A stretch of 64,000 nt of DNA from Pseudomonadota bacterium (GCA_021777335.1 JAJYDT010000003.1:28376-92375); one strand, 5' to 3'; numbered from the stretch's first letter, positions 1 through 9,001 are shown. Notes: generated by a model not told the origin, from the sequence alone. Made by a program: numbers and translations.

Positions 1-322
1 GCCCGAGCGGTGTTTCCCGTTTGCCTCGTCGGGGCATCGAGAAAGAACCGGGTGCCTGGCGGCCCATGGCGACGACGACCCAAAACCGTGCACATCATTT
101 TGACCCGGGTTTGATGGCGTCGTGGGATTTAAGACAAGCAGGGGGTTGGCAGAGGGACCCTGTCCCATCCTAAAAACGGAGATTGAAACCCGCTGTTCTA
201 TGTAATCTCCTGGGTGGGTTCCTGACCCGAACACCAAAATTTCCTTGACCGCCAATAACCCGGTCGGCGTTTCAGGCGCATGACGGCGATCACCTGAATC
301 ATTCGGTCATCATGCCGATAAG
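1..322. other. Non-coding window edge, no supported gene
   Basis: No reading frame here looks like a real protein. Visible structure includes an inverted repeat GGAGATT (178-184) / AATCTCC (204-210) separated by 19 nt, and a short dyad GGGA...TCCC around 155-167. The string GATTGAAAC near 181 resembles the end of some CRISPR repeats, but no second copy exists in the window. The stretch leads into a broken PIN-domain gene and may be a decayed accessory region. Confidence 0.5.
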
Positions 323-578
323 ATGACCGCAAACGCCGCCAGTCCCGATACCGCCGCAGCCGATACCGAAACGCTCCGTTTGCTCGAATGGCCGATGCTC
401 GATGACGCAGGCGTCTATCGCCGGGCGGTTGCCCTCCCCGCTGAAGCACCCCCTCTTCGATACGCGCTACCAGGCGGTGGCTTTGGAGGCTGGTGCCGCG
501 CTCGTGACTGCTGACGAGGCGTATTGGCACAAGGCGTATCCGCTCGGCGCGATCACCTTGTTGCGCGCTGCCGCGTGA
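323..578 (+). pseudogene. Frameshifted remnant of a PIN-domain (VapC-like) toxin gene
   Basis: Two adjoining frames together give the C-terminal part of a PIN-domain ribonuclease. The first frame (ATG at 323, useful from about 400) ends in DAGVYRRAVAL. Near 435-441 the similarity moves to the next frame, which reads LKHPLFDTRYQAVALEAGAA then LVTADEAYWHKAYPLG and stops at 578. The string A-x-E-x-GA-x-LVTAD is typical of the last conserved acidic motif of VapC-type PIN domains. The N-terminal PIN motif and any VapB antitoxin are missing, so this is a dead fragment and not an active toxin. The family assignment rests only on this C-terminal motif and is moderately sure. Confidence 0.5.
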
Positions 579-647
579 TCGCTGTGTGGACGCAACCCCG
601 CCACGATGCTCCGTCGGGGTTATAACCGGCTGCCTGAAACAACCCCA

Positions 648-1715
648 TCACGAACTCATGCGGTCGGGTAATCCGCTGAGTGCGCGTGGTGCGAACCAGA
701 TACCATGGTTGCGGCAGAGGCCGTAGACGAGATGCGGGGCGTGTGGGGCCGGCAGCAGGAAGCGCACATCGCCAAAGAGCGCGCAGCGGTGGCCTTTGAT
801 CAGGGTCTCACCGGTCGCGAACGGAAATAGGCTGAACCGGCGATAGGGCCGGAGCGCCCGCGACTTCCACGCCCGCCACTCGAAACGCCGTGTATCCGGT
901 GTCCCGTTCAGGAACGACAGACGCCGCCAGCCGGGGTGCGCAAGCGGGCGGTAGGCGTGCCACAGTGTATTCAGGAGGCCGGCGTCGGCCGGCACCGGCG
1001 AGGGTACTGTCCGTTGGTGCAGGTTCACGTAGGCGATCCGGTACTGCAGGATGCCGTAGGCGTTCCTGCGTGCGACGATGACCTGCCAGTTGAAGGGGGA
1101 GAGTGGTTGGGCCTCGGCCATCACCTCCGCCGGGGTCCAGCCGCGTCCCTGCGCGTAAGCCGCACCCCAGTGCTGCGCCTGCTCCCGCAGGCTGTTCTGG
1201 AATCCGATGTAGCCTGCGAGCAGTGCGAGCGCGATACCGGCCGGAAGCACGGAGTGCCGGAACACCCAGGATCCCGCGAGCCCTGCCACCACGATCCCCG
1301 TAAAGTACGGATCGATCACGAAGGTCGTCGGAACGCTGACGCGGATGTCCGAGATCGGCGCGAAGATCATGGTGCCGAATGAGGTCAGGACATCGGCGCC
1401 AATATGGGCCGCAATCGCGAGCGCGGTGACAGGCAGAAACGCGCGCCACGAATAACGGCCCCGGTAGATCCAGGAAAATATGAATGAAAGCAGGAGTGTC
1501 CACAATGGCAGCATGACGAGCGAGTGCGTCAGGCCACGGTGGATCAAAAGATACTGCTGACGGTTGAAGAACCAGACGATGAAGTCGATGTCCGGGAATA
1601 TGCCCGCCAGGAACCCGATCCACATGCGCGTGCGCACGGGCAGAGACCTCGGGTCCGTGCGCGCGGTGGCCCGCGCAAGCAGCGCGCCGACAAGGCCGTG
1701 GGTGAGTGTGTCCAA
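648..1715 (-). CDS. Membrane-bound metal-dependent hydrolase, YdjM/DUF457 type
   Basis: The 355-residue product has the features of the YdjM/YbcI (DUF457) family of inner-membrane, probably metal-dependent hydrolases. It begins MDTLTHGLVGALLARA, has the PDID motif after the first membrane segment, and carries the RGLTHSL motif; these His/Asp clusters are the likely metal ligands. At least four hydrophobic segments fill residues 30-190, followed by a soluble C-terminal half of unknown role. The start appears to be TTG at 1715, because the conserved N-terminus begins there and no ATG fits. It lies 9 bp after the RND permease stop and could be the last gene of that transcription unit. The substrate is unknown. 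Confidence 0.75.
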   Translation of the reverse strand: MDTLTHGLVGALLARATARTDPRSLPVRTRMWIGFLAGIFPDIDFIVWFFNRQQYLLIHRGLTHSLVMLPLWTLLLSFIFSWIYRGRYSWRAFLPVTALAIAAHIGADVLTSFGTMIFAPISDIRVSVPTTFVIDPYFTGIVVAGLAGSWVFRHSVLPAGIALALLAGYIGFQNSLREQAQHWGAAYAQGRGWTPAEVMAEAQPLSPFNWQVIVARRNAYGILQYRIAYVNLHQRTVPSPVPADAGLLNTLWHAYRPLAHPGWRRLSFLNGTPDTRRFEWRAWKSRALRPYRRFSLFPFATGETLIKGHRCALFGDVRFLLPAPHAPHLVYGLCRNHGIWFAPRALSGLPDRMSS

Positions 1716-1724
1716 GGCCCGGTT

Positions 1725-4700
1725 CTAGGGTACCCGGCCGCCGCGGCCAGCGTATGCGTGATAGCCGATCGGGATCACGAACAGTGTCAGTATGGTCGAG
1801 GCGAAGGTACCGAAGATGAGCGAGATCGCGAGTCCGCCGAACACCGGGTCTACGATCATGACGAGGGTGCCAAAGATGATCGCGAACGCTGTCAGCAGGA
1901 TTGGCCGCAGCCGCACGATGCCAGCCTGCAGTACTGCCTCGTCAAGCGTATGACCGGCGCGCCGGTACTCCAGAATGAAATCGATGAGCAGCAGGGCATT
2001 GCGCACAACGATACCGGCGAGTGCGATCACGCCGATCATCGACGTGGCGGTGAAGTACTGGTGCATGAGCGCATGTCCCGGCAGGACGCCGATGACCGTC
2101 AGCGGGATCGCGCCCATCACGATGAGCGGGATCATGAACGAGCGGTAGTACGCGACCAGCGCAATGTAGATGAAAACGATGGCTACGCCGAAGGCGGAAC
2201 CGAGATCGCGGAATACCTTGAGGGTCAGGCGCATCTCCCCGTCCCATCTGAGGCTGTAGTACAGACTGCTCGGCGGGGAGAGCAGCGTCTCGCGCAGGCG
2301 TATGCCGTTGCCCACGGGATGGATCCTGAAATAGCGCCAGAGATGCATCACCGCGTATACGGGACTCCCCCCGCTGATGCCGGCCGTGACGTAGACCACG
2401 GGCCGCTTGTCCTTGTGGAAGATCGGTCTTGGCGCGCGGCCCACATGCACGTCCGCGATTGCGGAGAGGGGAACTTGCCGACCGAAGCGGTTGGTAAAGA
2501 ATACCTTGCCAAGATCCTGTGGGCTGACCCGGTTTGCGATCGGCACTTCGAGCCGGATCGGCACGGGCTGGCGCTCTCTGGGCATATGTACCGTGCCGAT
2601 GTTGCTGCCATGCAGATAGGTCCTGAGTGTCTCCGCGACCTCCGACGGCGGGATCCCTGCAAGCGCCGCCTTTTTCTGATCGACGTGGATGGTGTACTGG
2701 AGCGCCTGTGACGGGACCGAATCGTCGACGCCGACGACGTGCGGCGTCTGGCGGAAGGCCTGTTCGACCTGACCGGCGATATGCTCCAGGACGTGGTAGT
2801 CCGGCCCCGCGAGCTCCGCGATGATCGTGGCGCGTACGGGCGGCCCCGGGGGCTCCTGTACGAGCTTGATCGTGGAGTGCGTCTTGCGGGCGAGGCGGCG
2901 CAGCGGTGCGCGCAGGCGGTTCACGATCTGGATCGATGTCAGAGAACGCCGGCGCTTGTCCTCAAGGTCGACGCGGACGTCCCCCATCTGGGGGCCGGTT
3001 TTCAGGACGCTACCCCGTAGCAGGCCGTTGAAATCCACCACGCCGCGGCCCCCCACGCTCGACTCATAGGTTGTCACATAACGCGCACGGCGCACCACAT
3101 TGCCGACCATCCGCACAACACGATCGGTATCCTCAAGGGTGCTGCCCCGGCGGGTGCGTACGGTGATGTCGAATGTGTTGGTATTGTTCCTTGGGAGCAT
3201 CTTGAACCGTACGAGCTTGAATACCGGCATTAACAGTACCAGCGCAAGCAGTACGACGATGGTGCCGAGGAAGATCCAGCGCAGGAGGCGGCTTCGGAGC
3301 AGGGCCCCCATGATGCGCGCGTAACCACGCTCGAGCTGCTGTCCCCTGTGCGCGGGGGGTGGCGCGCTCGCCCTTGCGAGCCAGCGGCACGCGGCCCAGG
3401 GCGCCACGGTATAGGCGACGAAGAGCGACGCGAGCATGGCAACCGGCACGTTGAACGGGATTGGCCGCATGTAGGGACCCATCATGCCCGTGACCCAGAA
3501 CATCGGCAGGAACGCCAGTATCACCGTCAGCGTGGCGAGGGTGGTCGGACGGCCGATCTCGTTTACCGCAGTCACGGCCGCGTGTTCAGGGTCTGCCAGT
3601 GATTTCGTGTAATGGCGGTGGATGTTCTCGACAACGACGATCGAATCATCGACCAGGAGGCCCAGCGCCAGGATGAGCGCAAACAGCGTGATGCGGTTGA
3701 TGGTCTGTCCGGCGACCAGCCCCACCGACAGCGTGATGAACAGTATGAGCGGGATCGTGATCGCGACGATCGAGGCGGCGCGCCATCCGAGAAACAAGAT
3801 GAGCAGCAGAACCACGGTCGCAACCGCAATCGCGAGGTGCTCTACCAGGGTATTGACCGCTTCATTGGCACGGTGCCCGTCGTTGCGTGTCACGTTGACA
3901 TGCACTGTCTCCGGGATCAGGTCCTTGCGTACCGCTTTGAGTTTCGCGAGCACCGCGCGCGCCACCGTCACTGCATTCGTGCCTTCGCGCTTGGCAATGG
4001 CGATCGTGACGGCATTGGTTTCTATATCGCGCGGCCGGCGGCCGGTGTAAGCGGGGCCGAAGCCGATATAATTGATGTGATGCAGCACGCCAGGGCCGTT
4101 CGTGATTCTCGCGATGTCGCGCAACAGCACCGGGCGATTGCGGTACAGGCCAACCATGATATCGCTGATGCCGCGCGCGTTGTGCAGCATGCTGCCCGCG
4201 CGAACCGTGCCTGTGCCGTTATTGTTGACGAAATGCCCGGAGGGTACCGCCACATTGGCGGCTTTCAGCACGGCCTGGATCTGCGGCAGGGTGATGTTGT
4301 CCCGGTGCATGCGTGCGAGGTTGAGACGCACATTGATCTGGCGGCGCTGGCCGCCCAGCACATAGGATACCGAGGTCCCGCGCACGCGCCGGAGGTGGTC
4401 GAGCACCTTCACGGCAATGTGTCTCAGGCTGGTGTCATTCATGCGGTTCGACGCAAGCGATACGGTCAGGATCGGGACATCGTCGACATTGACCGGCTGA
4501 ACCAGTGGCGTCAGCGTACCGGGTGGCATGTGGTTCATGTTGCTCATGATCTGGTCATAGAGCTTGACCAGAGACTCGATCCGGTTCTGACCGACCTTGA
4601 AGCGGACCGTGACCACCCCCATGGAATTGACGGCCATACCGTAGGTGTGGGCCACCCCCGGCATGCCGTGCAGGATCGCCTCCAGCGGATCGACAATGAG

Positions 4701-4913
4701 GCGCTCGACCTCCTTCGGCGTCGCCCCTGGTTTATAAACAATGATATTGGCGGCCGGTACCACGATCTTCGGATTTTCCTCGCGCGGGGTGAGCGCGAGC
4801 GCAAGCAGACCGGCAAACAGCGCCACGACGATGAGCAGCGGGGTGAGCTTGCTTGTCACGAAATAATTCGCAAGCCGGCCCGCCGCGTTGAGCGGTTTTT
4901 CCGGACGGGTCAT
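1725..4913 (-). CDS. RND-family efflux transporter permease (HAE type)
   Basis: The 1062-residue protein is a full-length inner-membrane RND proton antiporter. It shows the usual duplicated plan: an N-terminal membrane helix, a large periplasmic loop (about 45-345), a bundle of helices, a second periplasmic loop (about 570-860) and a final bundle. The TM4 motif GLLVDDSIVVVEN has the paired aspartates (422-423) of drug-exporting HAE transporters, not the single acidic site of HME heavy-metal pumps. It is the third gene of a tight operon with the TolC-like channel (5293-6642) and a tiny adaptor-like lipoprotein (4910-5296); the start overlaps the adaptor stop by 4 nt. The exported substrate cannot be read from sequence. 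The shortness of the adaptor is the odd feature of this pump. Confidence 0.93.
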   Translation of the reverse strand: MTRPEKPLNAAGRLANYFVTSKLTPLLIVVALFAGLLALALTPREENPKIVVPAANIIVYKPGATPKEVERLIVDPLEAILHGMPGVAHTYGMAVNSMGVVTVRFKVGQNRIESLVKLYDQIMSNMNHMPPGTLTPLVQPVNVDDVPILTVSLASNRMNDTSLRHIAVKVLDHLRRVRGTSVSYVLGGQRRQINVRLNLARMHRDNITLPQIQAVLKAANVAVPSGHFVNNNGTGTVRAGSMLHNARGISDIMVGLYRNRPVLLRDIARITNGPGVLHHINYIGFGPAYTGRRPRDIETNAVTIAIAKREGTNAVTVARAVLAKLKAVRKDLIPETVHVNVTRNDGHRANEAVNTLVEHLAIAVATVVLLLILFLGWRAASIVAITIPLILFITLSVGLVAGQTINRITLFALILALGLLVDDSIVVVENIHRHYTKSLADPEHAAVTAVNEIGRPTTLATLTVILAFLPMFWVTGMMGPYMRPIPFNVPVAMLASLFVAYTVAPWAACRWLARASAPPPAHRGQQLERGYARIMGALLRSRLLRWIFLGTIVVLLALVLLMPVFKLVRFKMLPRNNTNTFDITVRTRRGSTLEDTDRVVRMVGNVVRRARYVTTYESSVGGRGVVDFNGLLRGSVLKTGPQMGDVRVDLEDKRRRSLTSIQIVNRLRAPLRRLARKTHSTIKLVQEPPGPPVRATIIAELAGPDYHVLEHIAGQVEQAFRQTPHVVGVDDSVPSQALQYTIHVDQKKAALAGIPPSEVAETLRTYLHGSNIGTVHMPRERQPVPIRLEVPIANRVSPQDLGKVFFTNRFGRQVPLSAIADVHVGRAPRPIFHKDKRPVVYVTAGISGGSPVYAVMHLWRYFRIHPVGNGIRLRETLLSPPSSLYYSLRWDGEMRLTLKVFRDLGSAFGVAIVFIYIALVAYYRSFMIPLIVMGAIPLTVIGVLPGHALMHQYFTATSMIGVIALAGIVVRNALLLIDFILEYRRAGHTLDEAVLQAGIVRLRPILLTAFAIIFGTLVMIVDPVFGGLAISLIFGTFASTILTLFVIPIGYHAYAGRGGRVP

Positions 4914-5296
4914 CGCGCCGCCTGCGGAACTATCGGGCTGCCATCATGCACATCGTGCAGATCCCCGAGCACCAGTATCTCGCGCCCCGACAGACCGCTC
5001 AGGATCTGGACCCTGAGCCGTCCGATTTTCCCTGCGCGCACGAGACGAAAGCGTGCATGGTCGTGGCGGTTGAGAACAAATACCCCTGGCAGGCCGCCGA
5101 GCGTCGTCAGCGCGGCACGCGGTATGACGAGATGATCCTGGGGTGCGCCTGCCGTCTGGTGCGGCTGCCACGACACCCGCTGGTGGAGTGCCACGACCGG
5201 ACGGTGAAGGACGGGCAAGGCCATCGGCGACGAGGCCGGCAAGGGCCGGGAACAGCCTGCGACCAGCAGCAGGAGCGCCGCAGTCACAGACCTCAT
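4910..5296 (-). CDS. Truncated RND periplasmic adaptor-like lipoprotein
   Basis: This 128-residue protein has a lipoprotein signal (hydrophobic stretch then LVAGC, lipidated Cys15). Its remainder resembles only the C-terminal membrane-proximal domain of RND membrane-fusion proteins, for example IPRAALTTLGG, GVFVLNRHD and LSGLSGREILVLGDLHDVHD. The hairpin, lipoyl and most of the beta-barrel domains that make a normal adaptor about 350-400 residues are absent. It overlaps the upstream TolC-like gene and the downstream permease by 4 nt each (ATGA), so there is no room for a lost N-terminal part nearby. The intact frame and coupled overlaps suggest a selected mini-protein, not decay. How it would bridge permease and channel is unknown. 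Confidence 0.7.
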   Translation of the reverse strand: MRSVTAALLLLVAGCSRPLPASSPMALPVLHRPVVALHQRVSWQPHQTAGAPQDHLVIPRAALTTLGGLPGVFVLNRHDHARFRLVRAGKIGRLRVQILSGLSGREILVLGDLHDVHDGSPIVPQAAR

Positions 5297-6642
5297 GGAA
5301 GGGGTTTCCCCTCGGCGAGCTTGAGCAGGGTATCGCCGCGCAGGAGCGCATAGCGCGCGCGTTCGCGCGCGATTCGCGCCTTCGTAAGGTTCTGTTCCGA
5401 CTGAAGCAGATCAAGCAGCACCGTGCGACCCTCGCCGTAGCGACGGCGCACGAGGAGTGCTGCGCGGCGCGCACGTTCGACCCGACGCCTTGCGAGTGCG
5501 AGCCTGAGCGCGGCTGTGCGCATGGTCACGATTGCCTGGCGCACCTCGGAGCGGATGCGCGCGGCAAGTGCCCGGCGCTCGAAGGCGAGCGCCTGCATCC
5601 GTTCGGAGGCGGCGGATGCCCGGGCGCTGGCGGCGCCGCCGTCATAGAGCGCTTCGTGCACGGTCGCCATGACCGTCCAGGACCGGTTGGCGAACCCCGG
5701 TGCGCTGCCATACCATTGATTGGCCGCGCTGATCCCTATGTGCGGGCGCATGGTGGCACGCGCGATCGTCACCTGGGCCCGCGCCGCACGCCATTGCCGC
5801 ACGACCCCCTTAAGGTCAGGACGGTCGCGCAACGCGCGGCGCACGAGCGGGCGCGTCGCGGCGGGAAGCGAGGGCAGCGAAGCCGGCGCGAGTGTCAGCG
5901 GTACGCCAGAGGGCAGGCCCATGGCGAGCCGCAGCTCGCTTTTCGCGGACGCAGCTGCCGCCCGCACCTTTGCAGCGAACCCCTGCAGCGCCGCGAGATT
6001 CACCTGCGCTGTCAGCCAGTCGGAACGCACGATGCGGGCTTCCTGCAGGAGCCGGCGGGTCGTCCGGACGTGACGCCGTGCCGCGGAGACCGCCGCCTTT
6101 GCAGTCCGCATCCCCTGCATCGCGGCCTCGACCCCGTAGTAGGCGATCAGTGTCTGGGCCGCTACCTGTTCGCGTTCACGCTTGAGTTCATCGCGGTGCC
6201 AGGCGGCACGTTCGCGCGCGGCCTCGATGCCGGCATTGATCCCGCCGCCGGCATACAGCGGAAAGGTCAGCGCGATGCTTGTGGTGCTCAGGTGCCGGGT
6301 GCCCGGATTGTCGAGCAGCGGGGGGCTGAAGCTCCCGGTGGTGACGCTGCGTGTCTCGAGGAGGTCCGTGAGGCCGGCCAGCGGGTCATCGCTCAGGCCA
6401 TAACTAACACCTGCGACGAGTTTCGGTCGGGCCATGCTACGCGCCGCCGCGATGCGCTCCCGCGAGGCTGCTGCCATGGCCCCTTGCGCACGCAGGCCAG
6501 GATTGTGGGCAAGCGCATAGGCGACGGCCTGCTGCGGGTCGAATGTCTGCGCTGTTGCCGATGTCGCCATGAGGCACGCGAAGCACACGAGCGACCACCA
6601 CGTCACGCCATGGCCATTATCCGCTTGTCCGACAGGGGTCAT
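5293..6642 (-). CDS. TolC-family outer-membrane efflux protein
   Basis: The 449-residue product is an outer-membrane factor of the TolC/CzcC type. After an N-terminal hydrophobic signal (about residues 14-31) the first repeat opens with FDPQQAVAYALAHNPGLRAQ, the typical OEP start. Long Ala/Arg-rich alpha-helical stretches with RERIAAARSMARPKL and, in the second half, LKGVVRQWRAARAQVTIARA repeat the duplicated TolC fold. It heads an apparent three-gene efflux operon with the mini-adaptor and the RND permease and would provide the exit duct. The start at 6642 is an ATG; a short intergenic segment with an ATATTAG motif (minus strand, 6691-6697) lies about 50 bp upstream. Confidence 0.88.
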   Translation of the reverse strand: MTPVGQADNGHGVTWWSLVCFACLMATSATAQTFDPQQAVAYALAHNPGLRAQGAMAAASRERIAAARSMARPKLVAGVSYGLSDDPLAGLTDLLETRSVTTGSFSPPLLDNPGTRHLSTTSIALTFPLYAGGGINAGIEAARERAAWHRDELKREREQVAAQTLIAYYGVEAAMQGMRTAKAAVSAARRHVRTTRRLLQEARIVRSDWLTAQVNLAALQGFAAKVRAAAASAKSELRLAMGLPSGVPLTLAPASLPSLPAATRPLVRRALRDRPDLKGVVRQWRAARAQVTIARATMRPHIGISAANQWYGSAPGFANRSWTVMATVHEALYDGGAASARASAASERMQALAFERRALAARIRSEVRQAIVTMRTAALRLALARRRVERARRAALLVRRRYGEGRTVLLDLLQSEQNLTKARIARERARYALLRGDTLLKLAEGKPLP

Positions 6643-6708
6643 CCTCGATCTCGTCCCGTCAGTACCACCCGTATCAATAGGTGCGTACGGCTAATATAGG
6701 GTATTGCT

Positions 6709-6722
6709 GCCCGCTGGCGGGC
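6709..6722 (-). terminator. Short GC hairpin after hemJ
   Basis: GCCCGC and GCGGGC form a tight hairpin just after the hemJ stop codon on the minus strand. No clear T-run follows, so termination is only suggested. Confidence 0.25.
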
Positions 6723-6723
6723 C

Positions 6724-7140
6724 TTAGAGCTTCGGTTGTACCACCACGAGGATCACGATCGCGATCAGAAACACCACCGGCAGTTCGTTCAGCCAGCGAT
6801 AAAAGATGTGCCCATGGCGGTTGCGACCGGCCCGGAAATCGAACCACAGCTTGATGCAGTAGCCATGATAGAGCAGCAGCAGTCCGACGAGAACAAGTTT
6901 CAAGTCAAGCCATGTGCCTGAGAATCCGTATCCCCGCCATAGCCAGATGCCGAACCCGACCGCAAGAACCGCTGCCGGCGTCATGATGCCAAAGAGCAGC
7001 TTGCGTTCCATCACCACGAACCGATCCTGGCTGATCCGGTCTTCGGCGAGGCTGTGGTAAACATAGAGCCTCGGCAGGTAGAAGAGGCCGGCAAACCAGG
7101 AGACTACAAACACGATGTGGAATGCCTTAATCCAGAGCAT
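6724..7140 (-). CDS. hemJ: HemJ-type protoporphyrinogen IX oxidase
   Basis: The 138-residue membrane protein matches the HemJ family, which oxidises protoporphyrinogen IX to protoporphyrin IX in the penultimate step of haem synthesis. It starts MLWIKAFHIVFVVSWFAGLF, containing the conserved His of helix 1, and continues FYLPRLYVYH. There are four membrane segments (about 3-22, 52-70, 79-97 and 116-134) and the conserved Leu-Lys of helix 3 (WLDLKLVLVG). Length is normal for the family. Its start overlaps the TlpA-like gene by 14 nt and hemW lies just upstream, so three genes tied to haem or redox handling are co-transcribed. The enzyme is used by organisms lacking HemG or HemY. Confidence 0.88.
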   Translation of the reverse strand: MLWIKAFHIVFVVSWFAGLFYLPRLYVYHSLAEDRISQDRFVVMERKLLFGIMTPAAVLAVGFGIWLWRGYGFSGTWLDLKLVLVGLLLLYHGYCIKLWFDFRAGRNRHGHIFYRWLNELPVVFLIAIVILVVVQPKL

Positions 7141-7651
7141 GGTGAGCCCCCGTGGTCGATGTGTGCTGCGTGCGCCATTTTAGGATATCCCGCCTGAGGG
7201 TGAACACACGGAAGGCGCCCGCGCGATCAAACAAGATACGCCCGCCAGGACCGATCAGGATCGCGTGTGGAATCGATCTCAGATGGAAGGCCGCCGCTGC
7301 ACGACCTTCCGGGTCAAGCGCCACCGGATAGGGCAGGGCGGTGTGCGCGAACTGCCGTACCACGGATATGGGGTCAGCCTTAAGGTCGACCGCGACGACA
7401 TCGACTCCGAGCGGGTGGAGTGTTCGCCAGGCGCGGACGACAATCGGGACCTGTTTCAAGCAGGGTGTGCACATGACTGACCAGAATACCAGCAGGATCG
7501 GTGCCTGCTGCGCCCGGCCGATCAGTACTTTTCCTCCGCCCAGAAGAGGCAGGGCCAGTGTCGGCGCGATGCGCGGACCGCGAGGAACCATCAGGAGCGC
7601 GACCACGGCAAGCGTGAGCGCCGAGACGATTGCTAGCGCACGTCGGCGCAT
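7127..7651 (-). CDS. TlpA/ResA-like membrane-anchored thioredoxin-fold protein
   Basis: The 174-residue protein has one N-terminal membrane anchor (about 5-21) followed by a periplasmic thioredoxin fold of the TlpA/ResA/AhpC-TSA type. The redox motif is C-T-P-C in FWSVMCTPCLKQVP, and the cis-Pro region is RSIPHAILIGPGG. Such proteins reduce disulfides in the periplasm, for example in apocytochrome c. It overlaps hemW by 19 nt upstream and hemJ by 14 nt downstream, so its expression is coupled to haem genes; a role in cytochrome c maturation is a reasonable inference but not shown. The substrate is unknown. Confidence 0.82.
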   Translation of the reverse strand: MRRRALAIVSALTLAVVALLMVPRGPRIAPTLALPLLGGGKVLIGRAQQAPILLVFWSVMCTPCLKQVPIVVRAWRTLHPLGVDVVAVDLKADPISVVRQFAHTALPYPVALDPEGRAAAAFHLRSIPHAILIGPGGRILFDRAGAFRVFTLRRDILKWRTQHTSTTGAHHALD

Positions 7652-8793
7652 GAGGCTGCGGGCAGGAACAGGGCCTGCAGGTCGTTAAGGAACCGTGATC
7701 CAAGCAGGGTCGGTCGCACATGGTCGCCATCGATCGCCGCGAGGCCGCGCGCGAGCGCCGGCCGGAGCGCATGGACGAGCCGCGCCCCGGATTGGCCGGT
7801 CCGGTGTTCGAACAGGGAAAGCGGAAATCCATCCACCAGCCGCGTCGCATTCAGCATGAACTCGAACAGGATCTCGTCGGGCAGGAGGCGTGTGGGTGTG
7901 ATTGCTTGGCTGTGCGCGCGCAGATAGGCCTGCGGCTGCCTGGGTTTGCGGTAGCGCCAGATGCCGTCTGCGCGCGAGATCTTTCCATGCGCCCCCGCCC
8001 CGATGCCGATGTAATCGCCGAAGTTCCAGTAATTGAGGTTATGGCGGCAGGTGCGGTCCAGGCGCGCATAGGCGGATACCTCGTAACGCCGGTATCCTGC
8101 TGCCGACACGACGGGGGCGAGCAGCGATTCCATTGCCTCGATCTCGCTTTCGCCGGGACGCACCGGTGGCCTGTGCGAGAACGGCGTGCCCTCCTCGATT
8201 GTCAGCTGGTAGAGCGACAGATGTTCCGGGAAGATCGCGAGTGCGCGCGCAAGGTCCTGTGCAAGGCTACCCTGGTCCTGCTCCGGCAGGCCGTACATGA
8301 GATCGAGGTTCAGGTTGTCGAAGCCGGCGGCGCGGGCGCTTTCAGCGGCCTGCAGGGCGCATTGAGCGTCATGAATCCGTCCGATCGCGCGCAGGTTTCT
8401 GTCGTCAAAACTCTGCACGCCGATCGAAAGGCGGTTTACGCCTGCCGCCCGATAGCCCTGGAAGCGTTCTGCGTCGGATGCCCCGGGGTTTGCCTCGAGC
8501 GTGATCTCGCACCCTGGTTCGAGTGCAACGCGCGCGCGTACGCCATTGAGGATCATCCCGATCGCGTCCGCGGAAAACAGGCTCGGGGTACCGCCCCCGA
8601 AGAAGATCGAATGGAGCGGGCGCGCGGGTGCTTCGGCAAGCTCGGCATCGAGGTCTTCGAGGAGTGCATCGACGTAGTGCGGCTCGGATGGCGCCGTGCC
8701 TTCGTAGGAGTTGAAATCGCAATAAGGGCACTTGCGGATGCACCAGGGCAGATGGATGTACAGCGCGCAGGGAATGGTTTCAGGATCCAGCAT
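7633..8793 (-). CDS. hemW: HemW, radical-SAM haem chaperone
   Basis: The 386-residue protein is a HemW (formerly HemN-like, YggW) radical-SAM protein. The [4Fe-4S] motif CxxxCxxC appears as CIRKCPYC within IHLPWCIRKCPYCDFN, followed by the GGGTPSLF SAM-binding motif. Family members bind haem and deliver it to respiratory enzymes; they lack coproporphyrinogen dehydrogenase activity. Start ATG at 8793. It lies downstream of rph-rdgB as in E. coli, with a 208-bp gap, and overlaps the TlpA-like gene. The length and motif spacing fit HemW and not the longer HemN. Confidence 0.92.
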   Translation of the reverse strand: MLDPETIPCALYIHLPWCIRKCPYCDFNSYEGTAPSEPHYVDALLEDLDAELAEAPARPLHSIFFGGGTPSLFSADAIGMILNGVRARVALEPGCEITLEANPGASDAERFQGYRAAGVNRLSIGVQSFDDRNLRAIGRIHDAQCALQAAESARAAGFDNLNLDLMYGLPEQDQGSLAQDLARALAIFPEHLSLYQLTIEEGTPFSHRPPVRPGESEIEAMESLLAPVVSAAGYRRYEVSAYARLDRTCRHNLNYWNFGDYIGIGAGAHGKISRADGIWRYRKPRQPQAYLRAHSQAITPTRLLPDEILFEFMLNATRLVDGFPLSLFEHRTGQSGARLVHALRPALARGLAAIDGDHVRPTLLGSRFLNDLQALFLPAASCADVR

Positions 8794-9001
8794 GCGGGAG
8801 ATATCCTACGCTGAAGCGGCAGCACCCGTCTAACGGCGCAGGCAGGGCCGGGGGCGTGATGATCACGCCGTCGACGCTGCACCCGCGACCAAGTGCGGCG
8901 CGCGGTTCAGGGTCGGCTGACGGATATCCATCACCGGGCGCTGATCGGCAACCGCAGGGGACCGCTCAAAAAACAGGGATGCTCTGCGGACACGGGACGG
9001 G

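Noticed and set aside
150..195. CRISPR-like repeat end GATTGAAAC
   Set aside because: Only one copy exists; no regular spacing, second repeat or cas gene in the window.
1524..2711. 395-codon plus-strand frame opposite the hydrolase and RND permease
   Set aside because: Charged, low-complexity antisense product crossing a real gene junction.
3612..5135. 507-codon plus-strand frame opposite the RND permease
   Set aside because: Composition is rich in Arg, His, Asp and Gln as expected from the antisense of a GC-rich gene; the minus strand encodes a clear RND permease and adaptor.
5143..6699. 518-codon plus-strand frame opposite the TolC-like gene
   Set aside because: Antisense shadow; no recognisable domain, while the minus strand has TolC-family repeats.
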